Shown here piece by piece: positions 8,097-15,518 of a stretch of DNA of 64,000 nucleotides. Positions within the stretch are counted from its first letter, which is position 1. Each line of letters starts with the position of its first letter. The notes below the pieces were generated by a model. It was not told the origin of the DNA. It searched no databases and worked only from the letters and a program-made list of their open reading frames with translations. The position numbers were made by a program, and so were the translations under genes. Origin of the DNA: Bacilli bacterium (lineage in GTDB: Bacteria > Bacillota_I > Bacilli_A > RF39 > UBA660); NCBI GenBank assembly GCA_017541445.1, contig JAFXZC010000010.1, positions 17,905-81,904 of the forward strand, read 5' to 3'.

Positions 8097-9470
8097 ATGG
8101 ATTGTAAAATATTTAAGGATAAAAGTATTTTAATATTTTGTCCACATGAAGATGATGAAATAAATCTCGTAGGGGGATTACTTCTTGAACTTAAAAAGAT
8201 TAATTGTCATATTAGAGTAGTTTTTTCTACTAATGGTGACTATTATATTGAAGGTAAATATAGGATTAGGGAAGCTATTGATAGTTTAAAAATATTAGGT
8301 ATAGGTAAAACTAATATTACTTTTTTAGGTTATCCTGATCAAGATCAATGTGATGATAATCATTTATATATGTCTAAAGGTAATTTTATATCTCATAATG
8401 GTATAAAGTATACTTATATGCCTGAAGGAAAAGAATATCATTATATTAAACATCATAAACATTGTTTAATTAATAAAAAGAATTTTATTGCTGATATAGA
8501 AGAATTAATATTAGAAGATAAAGCTGATTATATTATATGTGTAGATTATGATTCTCATTGTGATCATAGGGCTTTATCTTTGGGATTTGAAACTGCTATG
8601 GGACATGTTTTAAATAAAACTAATTATAGACCTATTGTATTAAAGGCATTTGCTTATCCAACTACTTTTAAGGGTGTAAAAGATTTTAAAAGTGGTAATT
8701 TGGGTAATAGTAAGTTTAATAGGGAAGATAATGCTTTATATGAATTACAAAATCCTTATTATAAATGGAGTAATAGAATAAGTTTTAATACTAGTGATGT
8801 TACTAGTAATAAGTTATTAATATTTAATAATTTATTTAAAGCTATTATGAAACATAAAACACAGCAAATGATAGATGAAGCTTATTCAGTTATAAATTCT
8901 GATCAAGTATTTTTCTTACGTAGAACTGATAATTTAATATATAATGCTAAAGTTAAATGTAGTTCTGGTAATAGTAAGTATTTAAAAGATTTTATGTTAT
9001 TTGATAGTTCTAATATTATGAAAGGTTATAGTTCTTATCCAATTATAGATAAAGGTTATACAAGTATTAAAGATAAGAAGAAATATATAGATATTAGTTT
9101 TAATAATAAAGTTAATATTGAGGAATTAAATATATATAAATATGTTAATTGCTCTAATGAATTAGAATATATTACTTTAATATATGATGGTATTGAGAAA
9201 AAGATTAAATTAAATAAAGATAACTACGTTTATAGATTAAATAATTTAGGTCTTAGAAATGTTTCTAATTTAAGAATATTATTAGATAATAATATTGATA
9301 TTAGTGAGTTGGAATTATTTAATAGTAATACTATATATGATTATAATCATAATAATATAAGTAGTAGTGCTGTTAGCGTGATGGATAGAATAGTTTTTAT
9401 GATAGACGATATGATTATATATTCTTGTCATAAAATTAATAAGTATTTTAATCAGTTTAAAAAGATATAA
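8097..9470 (+). CDS. PIG-L/LmbE-family deacetylase with extra C-terminal domain
   Basis: PIG-L proteins are zinc-dependent N-acetyl-sugar deacetylases. The zinc motif 'PHEDDE' is at residues 17-22, and the later 'DSHCDH' supplies further ligands. The catalytic domain runs to about residue 270. The remaining 185 residues look like a beta-rich domain ('YIDISFNNKVNIEELNIYK', then 'LRILLDNNIDISELELF') resembling carbohydrate-binding or discoidin-like sandwiches, but I cannot name it. There is no signal peptide. The RBS is weak (GGAG 16 nt upstream), so translation may depend on the preceding small ORF. A sugar or glycolipid substrate is likely from the family. Confidence 0.8.
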   Translation: MDCKIFKDKSILIFCPHEDDEINLVGGLLLELKKINCHIRVVFSTNGDYYIEGKYRIREAIDSLKILGIGKTNITFLGYPDQDQCDDNHLYMSKGNFISHNGIKYTYMPEGKEYHYIKHHKHCLINKKNFIADIEELILEDKADYIICVDYDSHCDHRALSLGFETAMGHVLNKTNYRPIVLKAFAYPTTFKGVKDFKSGNLGNSKFNREDNALYELQNPYYKWSNRISFNTSDVTSNKLLIFNNLFKAIMKHKTQQMIDEAYSVINSDQVFFLRRTDNLIYNAKVKCSSGNSKYLKDFMLFDSSNIMKGYSSYPIIDKGYTSIKDKKKYIDISFNNKVNIEELNIYKYVNCSNELEYITLIYDGIEKKIKLNKDNYVYRLNNLGLRNVSNLRILLDNNIDISELELFNSNTIYDYNHNNISSSAVSVMDRIVFMIDDMIIYSCHKINKYFNQFKKI

Positions 9471-9498
9471 AAAAACAACTTTTATAAGTTGTTTTTTT
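9469..9498. terminator. Bidirectional terminator between PIG-L gene and trpS
   Basis: AAAAACAACTT, TTAT loop, AAGTTGTTTTT, serving converging genes. Confidence 0.85.
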
Positions 9499-10501
9499 AA
9501 TAGTCTATTTTCATAGCTTCTTTAACTTTTTTCATTTGTTCTTTTGCTTTAGCTTGAGCATTTTTAGTTCCTTTATCTAGTATCTCTTTTACTAGTTCTG
9601 GATGTTCTTCATAATATTTTCTTTTTTCTTTAATTGGTTTTAAGAATTCATTCATTTTTTCAATTAATTCTTTTTTACATTGAACACATCCACGTGAACC
9701 TTTTTTACATTCTGAACAAATAGTATTTAGATTTTCGCTATTATTTACTAATTTATGATAATAGTAAACCATACAAATATCTGGATTAGCTGGATCATCT
9801 TTTTTTATTTTATTTGGATCTGTAATAGCAGCCATTATCTTTTTGTTTATAGTATCTTCATCATCTACTAAATATATTGCATTACCTAATGATTTACCCA
9901 TTTTATCATTACCATCTAGACCTTTTATACGTGTATTTTTACTTAGATATTGTTCTGGTTCTTTTAGAGTATTTCCATAGATAGAATTAAACTTTCTAAC
10001 TATTTCACGACATTGTTCTAGTAAAGGCAATTGATCATCACCAACTGGTACTAGGTCTCCATCAAAACAAGTTATATCTGCTGCTTGTGATACAGGATAA
10101 CCTAAGAAACCATATGTTATAGATTCTCCATCATTACCAAATAGTTCTTTCTTTTGAGATATTTCAGATTTAACAGTTGGATTTCTTTGTAATCTTGATA
10201 CAGTAACTAGGTTAGAGTAGTAAACAGTTAATTCAGCTATTTCTGGTATTTTTGATTGAATAAATAGATTAACTTTTTCTGGATCTATACCTATACTTAA
10301 TAAGTCCATTGTTATTTCATTTATATTTTTTCTTACTTTTTCTGGATTATTGAAGTTATCAGTTAAAGCTTGTACATCAGCTATTTCAAGATAGAAATCA
10401 TAATCATCTTGTAGAGCTACCCAATTTTGACCAGCTCCAAAGTAATGTCCTAAATGTAGGTTGCCTGTTGGTCTTAGACCGGTTAAAATTGTTTTTTTCA
10501 T
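9497..10501 (-). CDS. trpS: Tryptophan-tRNA ligase
   Basis: Charges tRNA-Trp. Class I synthetase signatures are 'GLRPTGNLHLGHYFGA' (HIGH-type) near residues 6-21 and 'KMGKSLGN' (KMSKS-type). The length, 334 residues, is normal. I start at the ATG at 10501, behind GGAAGTGAT, rather than the in-frame TTG two codons earlier. A four-cysteine patch (CSECKKGSRGCVQC) lies in the C-terminal half, a possible metal site. The gap to the upstream gene is only about 60 bp and holds a terminator plus a -10-like box, so there is no room for a T-box leader. Confidence 0.96.
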   Translation of the reverse strand: MKKTILTGLRPTGNLHLGHYFGAGQNWVALQDDYDFYLEIADVQALTDNFNNPEKVRKNINEITMDLLSIGIDPEKVNLFIQSKIPEIAELTVYYSNLVTVSRLQRNPTVKSEISQKKELFGNDGESITYGFLGYPVSQAADITCFDGDLVPVGDDQLPLLEQCREIVRKFNSIYGNTLKEPEQYLSKNTRIKGLDGNDKMGKSLGNAIYLVDDEDTINKKIMAAITDPNKIKKDDPANPDICMVYYYHKLVNNSENLNTICSECKKGSRGCVQCKKELIEKMNEFLKPIKEKRKYYEEHPELVKEILDKGTKNAQAKAKEQMKKVKEAMKIDY

Positions 10502-10543
10502 ATACAAATCACTTCCTTCATATTAGTATTTTATCACAAATTG

Positions 10544-10572
10544 AAAAAAGTAGGTGAAATTCCTACTTTTTA
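10544..10572 (-). terminator. Terminator after GT2 gene (minus strand)
   Basis: On the minus strand, AAAAAGTAGG, a 7-nt loop, CCTACTTTTTT. It separates the GT2 gene from trpS. Confidence 0.8.
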
Positions 10573-11271
10573 TAATACATGGTTTAATCTTCCATTTTTT
10601 TCCATGCTACTAATTTTTAGTTTTCTACTAATGTTAGCACGTCTTAATATTGCGCCAGAAACTTGTTTAGACATACCAATTAGACTTTTCCAATCCTGAG
10701 AGTCATTTGTAATATGTCCGATATTAACTTGTTTAATTTTAGCTTTGTTTAAATACATATCAATTAATATACCAATATCAACACCATAGTCTTTTTCAAA
10801 TGTGATCTTCTTAAGTAGTCTTTTTTTACCTGCTATAATACCACTTAATGGTTGGTCAAATTTGGATAGTTTAGGGAAAGTTATGTCTATTAAAGGTTTT
10901 GCAACTAATTCAGTAACACGACCACCTTCACGTTCAAAAGTTGATTTAACAAAATCTGCTTTTTTATTAACGATAGGGTCTGTTAATAAATTAATGAATC
11001 CTTTCTTATAATTGCATATGTCGGCATCGACGAAGGCTACTATGTCACCTTGAGCAACTTCTAGACCTGCTTCCATTGCATATCCTTTTCCTCTTTTTTT
11101 ACAAAGGATAACTTTTGCACCCATTTCTCTAGCAATATTGCCAGTATTGTCAGTAGAATTATTATCAACTACGATTATTTCATCAACATTGTTATTTTCT
11201 TTAATGTTCTTTAAAACCTTAGCTATATTTTTTTCTTCGTTTAGTGCAGGTAATATTACACTAATTTTCAT
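10570..11271 (-). CDS. Glycosyltransferase family 2
   Basis: GT-A fold inverting glycosyltransferase of 233 residues with no membrane segment. It starts 'MKISVILPALNEEKNIAKVL' and has 'VDNNSTDNT' and the metal-binding DxD 'VDADI' near residue 80, followed by the acceptor region 'DQPLSGIIAGKK' typical of dolichol-phosphate-mannose-synthase and glucosyl-3-phosphoglycerate-synthase-like enzymes. It is divergent from the GT4 gene at 11383 with a shared intergenic control region. The sugar donor and acceptor cannot be read from the sequence. Confidence 0.88.
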   Translation of the reverse strand: MKISVILPALNEEKNIAKVLKNIKENNNVDEIIVVDNNSTDNTGNIAREMGAKVILCKKRGKGYAMEAGLEVAQGDIVAFVDADICNYKKGFINLLTDPIVNKKADFVKSTFEREGGRVTELVAKPLIDITFPKLSKFDQPLSGIIAGKKRLLKKITFEKDYGVDIGILIDMYLNKAKIKQVNIGHITNDSQDWKSLIGMSKQVSGAILRRANISRKLKISSMEKNGRLNHVL

Positions 11272-11360
11272 GTCTTATAACTTATTTCCTCTCTTTCTGA
11301 CATAATAATTATATAACAGGTATAAAAAAAAAGCAAATTTCAATATATTTTGAAATGTAG

Positions 11361-11366
11361 TATAAT
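11361..11366 (+). promoter_or_regulatory. -10 box (TATAAT) of GT4 gene
   Basis: TATAAT lies inside the longest open frame but upstream of GGAGGTAGGTGAT and the ATG at 11383. A transcript starting about 7 nt downstream could not include the upstream TTG, so this box decides the start. Confidence 0.7.
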
Positions 11367-11382
11367 GGAGGTAGGTGATTTG

Positions 11383-12375
11383 ATGAAGATTGTTTTTTAT
11401 AACAAGTTTTTACTTAGTGGTGGTATAGAAAAGTGTATAGAATTATTAAGTAAATATATTTATAAGGATTATGAAATAGAAGTTGTTTATTCTGATAGTT
11501 CTAAATTAGATCCTAATATTGTTAATATTTTAGAAAGATATGCTAAAGTATATGAATTAAAAGCTGGAATGAATATAGAATGCGATATATGTATTTGGTG
11601 TTATTTATATTTTGATTATTATAAATTAAAGAGTATTATTCATGCTAAAGAGTATATTGCATGGATTCATAGTATGCCAAGAATATTACCTGATTGTTTA
11701 TTAGATAATGTTGATTTTGTTAATGATTGTTCTAAATTTATTTGTGTAAGTGAAGCAGTTAAGAAACACTTAGAAATAAGTAAAGAAGGAGAAGTAATTC
11801 ATAATTTTATGGATGAAAGTATTAAGAAACTTGGTGAGGAAGGCAATCCATTTGATGGTGTTGGTGAAGATATATTAAAACTTGCTGTTGTTAGTAGATT
11901 ATCAAATGGTAAAGGTTTTGAACGTTTATTAAATTTAGTTAAATCTTTAAAAGCAAATGAAATACCATTTAAATTAATTATTGTTGGTAAAGGAAGAGCT
12001 AAAGAAGCTGAAATTAGAAGTTGGTTTGAACAATATGAAGAAGTTGAATTTGTTGGTTATCAAGAAAATCCTTATCCATATGTTAAAAATGCTGATTATT
12101 TAGTTCAATTAAGTGATGATGAAAGTTGGTGTAATTCAATTACTGAAGCTAAGATATTAGGTGTTCCAGTAGTAGTAACTAATTTTGAAAGTTCTTATGA
12201 ACAAGTTAAAGATGGTAATAATGGTATTATTGTAGATTTAGATATTATTGATTATACAACTACTATAGATAGAATGATTGGAGAGAAGAGTAATCTAAAG
12301 AGAAATCTTGTTGGTTTTGAATTTCATAATGAAATATCTAAGTGGTATGATATTTTTAATGAGGTAGAAAAATAA
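11383..12375 (+). CDS. Glycosyltransferase family 4 (GT-B)
   Basis: A retaining GT-B glycosyltransferase of 330 residues. The N-terminal Rossmann lobe begins 'MKIVFYNKFLLSGGIEKCIE'. The C-terminal lobe has 'VVSRLSNGKGFERLL', 'IVGKGRAKEAE', 'VEFVGYQENPYPYVKNAD' and an E-x7-E type motif in 'DDESWCNSITEAKILG', as in capsule or teichoic-acid type transferases. The start is placed at 11383 because GGTGAT sits 3 nt upstream and the promoter -10 lies inside the longer frame. The gene is monocistronic with its own terminator. Surface glycan synthesis is likely; the specific sugar is unknown. Confidence 0.88.
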   Translation: MKIVFYNKFLLSGGIEKCIELLSKYIYKDYEIEVVYSDSSKLDPNIVNILERYAKVYELKAGMNIECDICIWCYLYFDYYKLKSIIHAKEYIAWIHSMPRILPDCLLDNVDFVNDCSKFICVSEAVKKHLEISKEGEVIHNFMDESIKKLGEEGNPFDGVGEDILKLAVVSRLSNGKGFERLLNLVKSLKANEIPFKLIIVGKGRAKEAEIRSWFEQYEEVEFVGYQENPYPYVKNADYLVQLSDDESWCNSITEAKILGVPVVVTNFESSYEQVKDGNNGIIVDLDIIDYTTTIDRMIGEKSNLKRNLVGFEFHNEISKWYDIFNEVEK

Positions 12376-12400
12376 AGGTCTTTTTGTAAGACCTTTTTTT
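12375..12400 (+). terminator. Terminator after GT4 gene
   Basis: AAGGTCTT, 5-nt loop, AAGACCTT, T-tract running straight into TGTTATACT. Confidence 0.85.
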
Positions 12401-12409
12401 TGTTATACT
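12401..12409 (+). promoter_or_regulatory. Extended -10 (TGTTATACT) of zinc-ribbon membrane gene
   Basis: It is immediately next to the preceding T-tract. GTGAT and the ATG follow within 17 nt, so the leader is about 10 nt. Confidence 0.65.
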
Positions 12410-12425
12410 TAGAATAGTGATGAAT

Positions 12426-12929
12426 ATGAAGAAAGAATATGAAACTATTAAATGTAAGAAATGTGGTTATGAAAATGTTAAACATGCAGAAAAATGTAAG
12501 AAATGTGGTACTGCATTTAAAGCTACATTAAAATCATGTCCTAGATGTGCCAAAAGAAATGATATTAATGCAAATAGTTGTGTTAGTTGTGGTTATAGAT
12601 TTGATAAAAAAGAAGCTTCTGTATGGGTAAATTTAGGTATTACTATAATATTTATTATAGCTTCAATTGTTTTAGTATTATTAAATAAGGAATTTATTGT
12701 AGAAAAAGTTCATTGGGGATTAAAAATATTTGCAATAGTTATGCTTGTATTTATAGCTTTAAATACTTTAACTTATGGTAAAAAAGATATAGTTCAGTTA
12801 CCTGGTGATGAGAGTGAATTGTTAAATGAAAATGTTAGACATTTCAATTTTAGTACTTTGATATTAATATTAGCTACTATTATAGTAATAATTGCATGTA
12901 TTGTTTGTTATTTTGTGTTTTATAGATAA
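12426..12929 (+). CDS. Double zinc-ribbon membrane protein
   Basis: About 167 residues. Two four-cysteine ribbons (CKKCGYEN...CKKCG and CPRCAKRN...CVSCGY) occupy residues 1-60. Three hydrophobic helices follow, near 67-87, 97-115 and 143-165, with a charged loop between the last two. The start at 12426 has GTGAT 4 nt upstream; GTG and ATG codons at 12417 and 12420 belong to that signal. The family is not recognised beyond the zinc ribbons, which also occur in two other membrane proteins in this window (20143 and 30906). A role in membrane-linked regulation or assembly is only a guess. Confidence 0.75.
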   Translation: MKKEYETIKCKKCGYENVKHAEKCKKCGTAFKATLKSCPRCAKRNDINANSCVSCGYRFDKKEASVWVNLGITIIFIIASIVLVLLNKEFIVEKVHWGLKIFAIVMLVFIALNTLTYGKKDIVQLPGDESELLNENVRHFNFSTLILILATIIVIIACIVCYFVFYR

Positions 12930-12957
12930 TTAAACTTGCTTTTATTATTTTATCTTT

Positions 12958-12963
12958 TATAAT
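12958..12963 (+). promoter_or_regulatory. -10 box (TATAAT) of rluB-like gene
   Basis: TATAAT lies 23 nt before the ATG, with GGGTGAT between. Confidence 0.55.
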
Positions 12964-12986
12964 ATTGAGAGTTTGTGGGTGATTAG

Positions 12987-13703
12987 ATGGAAAGATTACA
13001 AAAAGTTATTGCTAATAGCGGTTATACTTCTAGAAGAAAAGCTGAAGAATTAATATTAGCTGGTAAAGTATCTGTTAATGATGAAATAGTTAAGGAATTA
13101 GGTATTAAAGTTAATGATGATGATGTTATTAAAATAGATAATAAGGTATTAAATAAAGTAGAAAAAAAGGTTTATTATTTATTAAATAAACCTTGTGGAT
13201 ATATTTGTAGTTTAAGTGATGAAAAGGGTAGAAAAGTAGTTACAGATCTAATAGAAGGGGATATTAGAGTATATCCTGTTGGTAGATTAGATTTTGATAC
13301 TACTGGTTTATTAATATTAACTAATGATGGTGAATTAACTAATATTCTTGCTCATCCTTCTAATAATGTAGAGAAAACATATAAAGCTACAATAGATGGT
13401 ATTTTAAATGTAGATGAGATATATAAATTAAAAGATGGTATTGTTATTGATGGTATTAAAGTAGTACCTACTAGAGTTAAAGTTAAGAAAAAGAACCTTA
13501 ATAAGAATAAACAAATAGTTGAATTATCTATAGTTGAAGGTAGAAACCATATAGTTAAAAGAATATTTGAAAGTATAGGTCATCCTGTTATAAAGTTAAA
13601 AAGAATTAGATATGGTAATTTAAATGTAGATGATTTAAGATATGGTGAATATAGAGAATTATCTTTAAAAGAAGTTAAAGAATTATATGCATTAAAAAAA
13701 TAA
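12987..13703 (+). CDS. rluB: 23S rRNA pseudouridine synthase, RluB/RsuA family
   Basis: Isomerises uridine to pseudouridine in rRNA. An N-terminal S4 RNA-binding domain (residues 1-48, 'MERLQKVIANSGYTSRRKAEELI') is followed by the RsuA-type catalytic domain with the nucleophile Asp in 'GRLDFDTTGLLILTNDGE' and the motif 'RNHIVKRIFESIGHPV'. The length, 238 residues, is normal for RluB. The start ATG is 3 nt after GGGTGAT. Assignment to RluB rather than RsuA or RluF rests on the overall Gram-positive RluB look and is less certain than the family. Confidence 0.92.
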   Translation: MERLQKVIANSGYTSRRKAEELILAGKVSVNDEIVKELGIKVNDDDVIKIDNKVLNKVEKKVYYLLNKPCGYICSLSDEKGRKVVTDLIEGDIRVYPVGRLDFDTTGLLILTNDGELTNILAHPSNNVEKTYKATIDGILNVDEIYKLKDGIVIDGIKVVPTRVKVKKKNLNKNKQIVELSIVEGRNHIVKRIFESIGHPVIKLKRIRYGNLNVDDLRYGEYRELSLKEVKELYALKK

Positions 13704-13722
13704 GACATTGTCTTATTTTTTT
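13695..13722. terminator. Bidirectional terminator between rluB and ferredoxin gene
   Basis: AAAAAATAAGAC, ATT loop, GTCTTATTTTTT. It overlaps the rluB stop. Confidence 0.85.
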
Positions 13723-13730
13723 GTTTTTAA

Positions 13731-13967
13731 TTAAGCAGTAGCTCCTGATTCTTCTTCAGCAACTTCTTTAACTTCAATTGCTCCTACTGGGCAAGAATCG
13801 ATAGCTTCTTGGATAGGTGTAGCAACTTTACCTTCTGCGTCAAATAAACTATCTTGAGATTTTGCATGTGATAAACCAGAATCATTAAAATCAAAATGTT
13901 CTCCATCAACTGCTACGCATGCGCCACATCCTATGCATTTAGTTTCGTCTACACATAGTTTTTTCAT
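13731..13967 (-). CDS. Single-cluster [4Fe-4S] ferredoxin
   Basis: A 78-residue soluble electron carrier. C11, C14, C17 (CIGCGAC) and C59 (CPVGAI) ligate one [4Fe-4S] cluster, as in Bacillus Fer. The C-terminus is acidic and ends in a small Ala/Thr tail. I start at 13967 because GGAGG lies about 7 nt upstream; the ATG at 13973 is too close to it. The gene stands alone, and its redox partners are not visible nearby. A gene for an Fe-S carrier (Nfu) lies 3 kb away. Confidence 0.93.
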   Translation of the reverse strand: MKKLCVDETKCIGCGACVAVDGEHFDFNDSGLSHAKSQDSLFDAEGKVATPIQEAIDSCPVGAIEVKEVAEEESGATA

Positions 13968-14068
13968 ATTCATCCCTCCGTATTCATTATAATATAAATA
14001 AATATAAAAAACTATAAAAATATTATTAAATATGATATCATTATAAATGAAAGATAGGATGTGTCGCT

Positions 14069-15106
14069 ATGCAATCAAGAATGAGTAAATATTACAATAG
14101 TGATGAACAAAATAGTGAAAATGAAGATAGAGTTCTAATAAGTAGATCTAATAAAAATAAGGAATTATATAAAGAAGTTGGAAATTTAGAAATTGAAAAC
14201 TATGATTCTAATAATAATTATTCTGTTATTGGTACTGCAAATAGTGAAATTGACATTGATAAAATAAAAGATATGCTTGATAAAAAATATAAAGAGGAAC
14301 CAAAGAGTAAAAGTATTGGTGATGCTACTCAAATTGATTTGCCAGAAATTAAACTTGATGAGACTAGGGAATATGATATTAATGTTATTTTAAAGAAAGC
14401 TAAAGAACAAAAAGAAATAAATTATGAAGAAGAAAGAAAGATGAAACTTCGTAATACTCAATATGATATTTTAAAGAATTTAGATATCGATGGTCATGAT
14501 GATGAGGAAGAGGAAGAAGATTCTTTAGAAGAATTAAAAGAAGAAGAAAAGAAAAAAGCTAAAGAAGATAAATTAAAAGAATTAATTGATGAAGTTGAAA
14601 CTTCAGAAGAAACAGAAGAAGATACGGATTTAGCTTTAGATATATTAAGTGATTTACGTGGAGATGCTGATGATACCAAAGAAATTGGTGCACTCGAAAT
14701 GGAAGAAGAAGATCTTGAAAAGAGTAAAGCAAACACAAAAATACTTGAGACTAAAGATATTCCTAAGGAATTATTTGAAGAAACTGATGAATTTACAAGA
14801 ACAGATATTATAAGTAATGAAGAAGAATCTGATGATGAAGAAGAGGAAGAAACTGAAGAGATAGATACTGTTGAATTAGATACAGCAGAGTTGGATACAA
14901 CGGAATTAGATACGACTGAGTTAGATACAAAAGATATGTCATTTACTGATAAAGATATGTTTAAGACAGAAGATTTTGAAGATTTTGCTGATATTAAATC
15001 TAAGAGTGGTATTTTAATTAAAATATTAGTGTTAATAATAGTAATTGCTATATTAGCAATAATTGTATATTTTGTTAATGATAAATTAAATTTAGGACTA
15101 TTTTAA
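14069..15106 (+). CDS. Acidic tail-anchored protein of unknown function
   Basis: 345 residues, strongly acidic, without a signal peptide. A single membrane segment near the end (about 316-337, 'ILIKILVLIIVIAILAIIVYF') followed by VNDKLNLGLF predicts a cytoplasmic domain held by a C-terminal anchor. The interior is low complexity: a Glu/Lys coiled segment at about 115-180 and a tandem ELDT-type repeat at about 267-288. No family recognised. A near-spacer AGGATGTG precedes the ATG at 14069; an alternative ATG is 12 nt downstream. It is a separate transcription unit. A scaffold-like role would fit the composition but is unproven. Confidence 0.65.
   Translation: MQSRMSKYYNSDEQNSENEDRVLISRSNKNKELYKEVGNLEIENYDSNNNYSVIGTANSEIDIDKIKDMLDKKYKEEPKSKSIGDATQIDLPEIKLDETREYDINVILKKAKEQKEINYEEERKMKLRNTQYDILKNLDIDGHDDEEEEEDSLEELKEEEKKKAKEDKLKELIDEVETSEETEEDTDLALDILSDLRGDADDTKEIGALEMEEEDLEKSKANTKILETKDIPKELFEETDEFTRTDIISNEEESDDEEEEETEEIDTVELDTAELDTTELDTTELDTKDMSFTDKDMFKTEDFEDFADIKSKSGILIKILVLIIVIAILAIIVYFVNDKLNLGLF
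14870..14932 (+). repeat. In-frame tandem ELDT(T/A) repeat
   Basis: Four to five copies of a 15-nt unit encoding ELDTT/A in the acidic tail-anchored protein. The copies differ at third positions, so it is an old coding repeat, not a recent slippage tract. Confidence 0.7.
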
Positions 15107-15116
15107 TAGTCCTTTT
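15094..15116 (+). terminator. Terminator after acidic tail-anchored gene
   Basis: AGGACTA, 6-nt loop, TAGTCCT, then a short T-run. It overlaps the stop. Confidence 0.65.
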
Positions 15117-15154
15117 GTACTAGTTTTATTTACTATTTTGTGATAATATTTATT

Positions 15155-15160
15155 TATAAT
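15155..15160 (+). promoter_or_regulatory. -10 box (TATAAT) of yutD
   Basis: TATAAT lies within the longest open frame, 19 nt upstream of the ATG at 15179, showing that the upstream in-frame codons are not translated. Confidence 0.65.
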
Positions 15161-15178
15161 GTATTGTGGGGGATTCTA

Positions 15179-15457
15179 ATGGAAAAGATTACAATTAATG
15201 AAATACAATACGAAGTAATTGTTAATGAAAGAGATGCTATCGATAAGGATGTTTTAAAAGAAAAAATTACTGATTATTTTGATAATTATGATTATATAGT
15301 TGGTGATTGGGCTTATGGAAAAGTAAGATTAAAAGGTTTTTATGATAGTAAAAATAAAAATTGTAAAAAATTTAATGATATTGCTCATGTTAATGACTAT
15401 ATTAAGAATAACTGCGCTTATGGGTGTAGATGGTTTGAACTGAAAAAATGTAAGTAA
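15179..15457 (+). CDS. yutD: YutD-family protein
   Basis: 92 residues. The signature 'DYIVGDWAYGKVRLKGFY' is the hallmark of the YutD family, small conserved proteins of Firmicutes whose function is not settled. The C-terminus carries cysteines (KNCKKF, CAYGC) and ends FELKKCK. I start at the ATG at 15179 after GGGGGAT, because the promoter -10 box lies inside the longer open frame. It is followed by the DUF1292-like/Gln-rich gene after about 60 bp with a separate promoter. Confidence 0.88.
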   Translation: MEKITINEIQYEVIVNERDAIDKDVLKEKITDYFDNYDYIVGDWAYGKVRLKGFYDSKNKNCKKFNDIAHVNDYIKNNCAYGCRWFELKKCK

Positions 15458-15484
15458 TGTCATATTGAAAATGCAGTGGGGGTT

Positions 15485-15493
15485 TGTTATAAT
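15485..15493 (+). promoter_or_regulatory. Extended -10 (TGTTATAAT) of Gln-rich gene
   Basis: A perfect TGnTATAAT, 25 nt before the GTG start at 15519. Confidence 0.6.
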
Positions 15494-15518
15494 TATATAG
15501 AATAGGAAGGGATTGCGT

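Noticed and set aside
10507..10569. Possible T-box leader for trpS
   Set aside because: Only about 60 bp separate the genes, filled by a terminator and a -10-like box; no room for stem I or a specifier loop.
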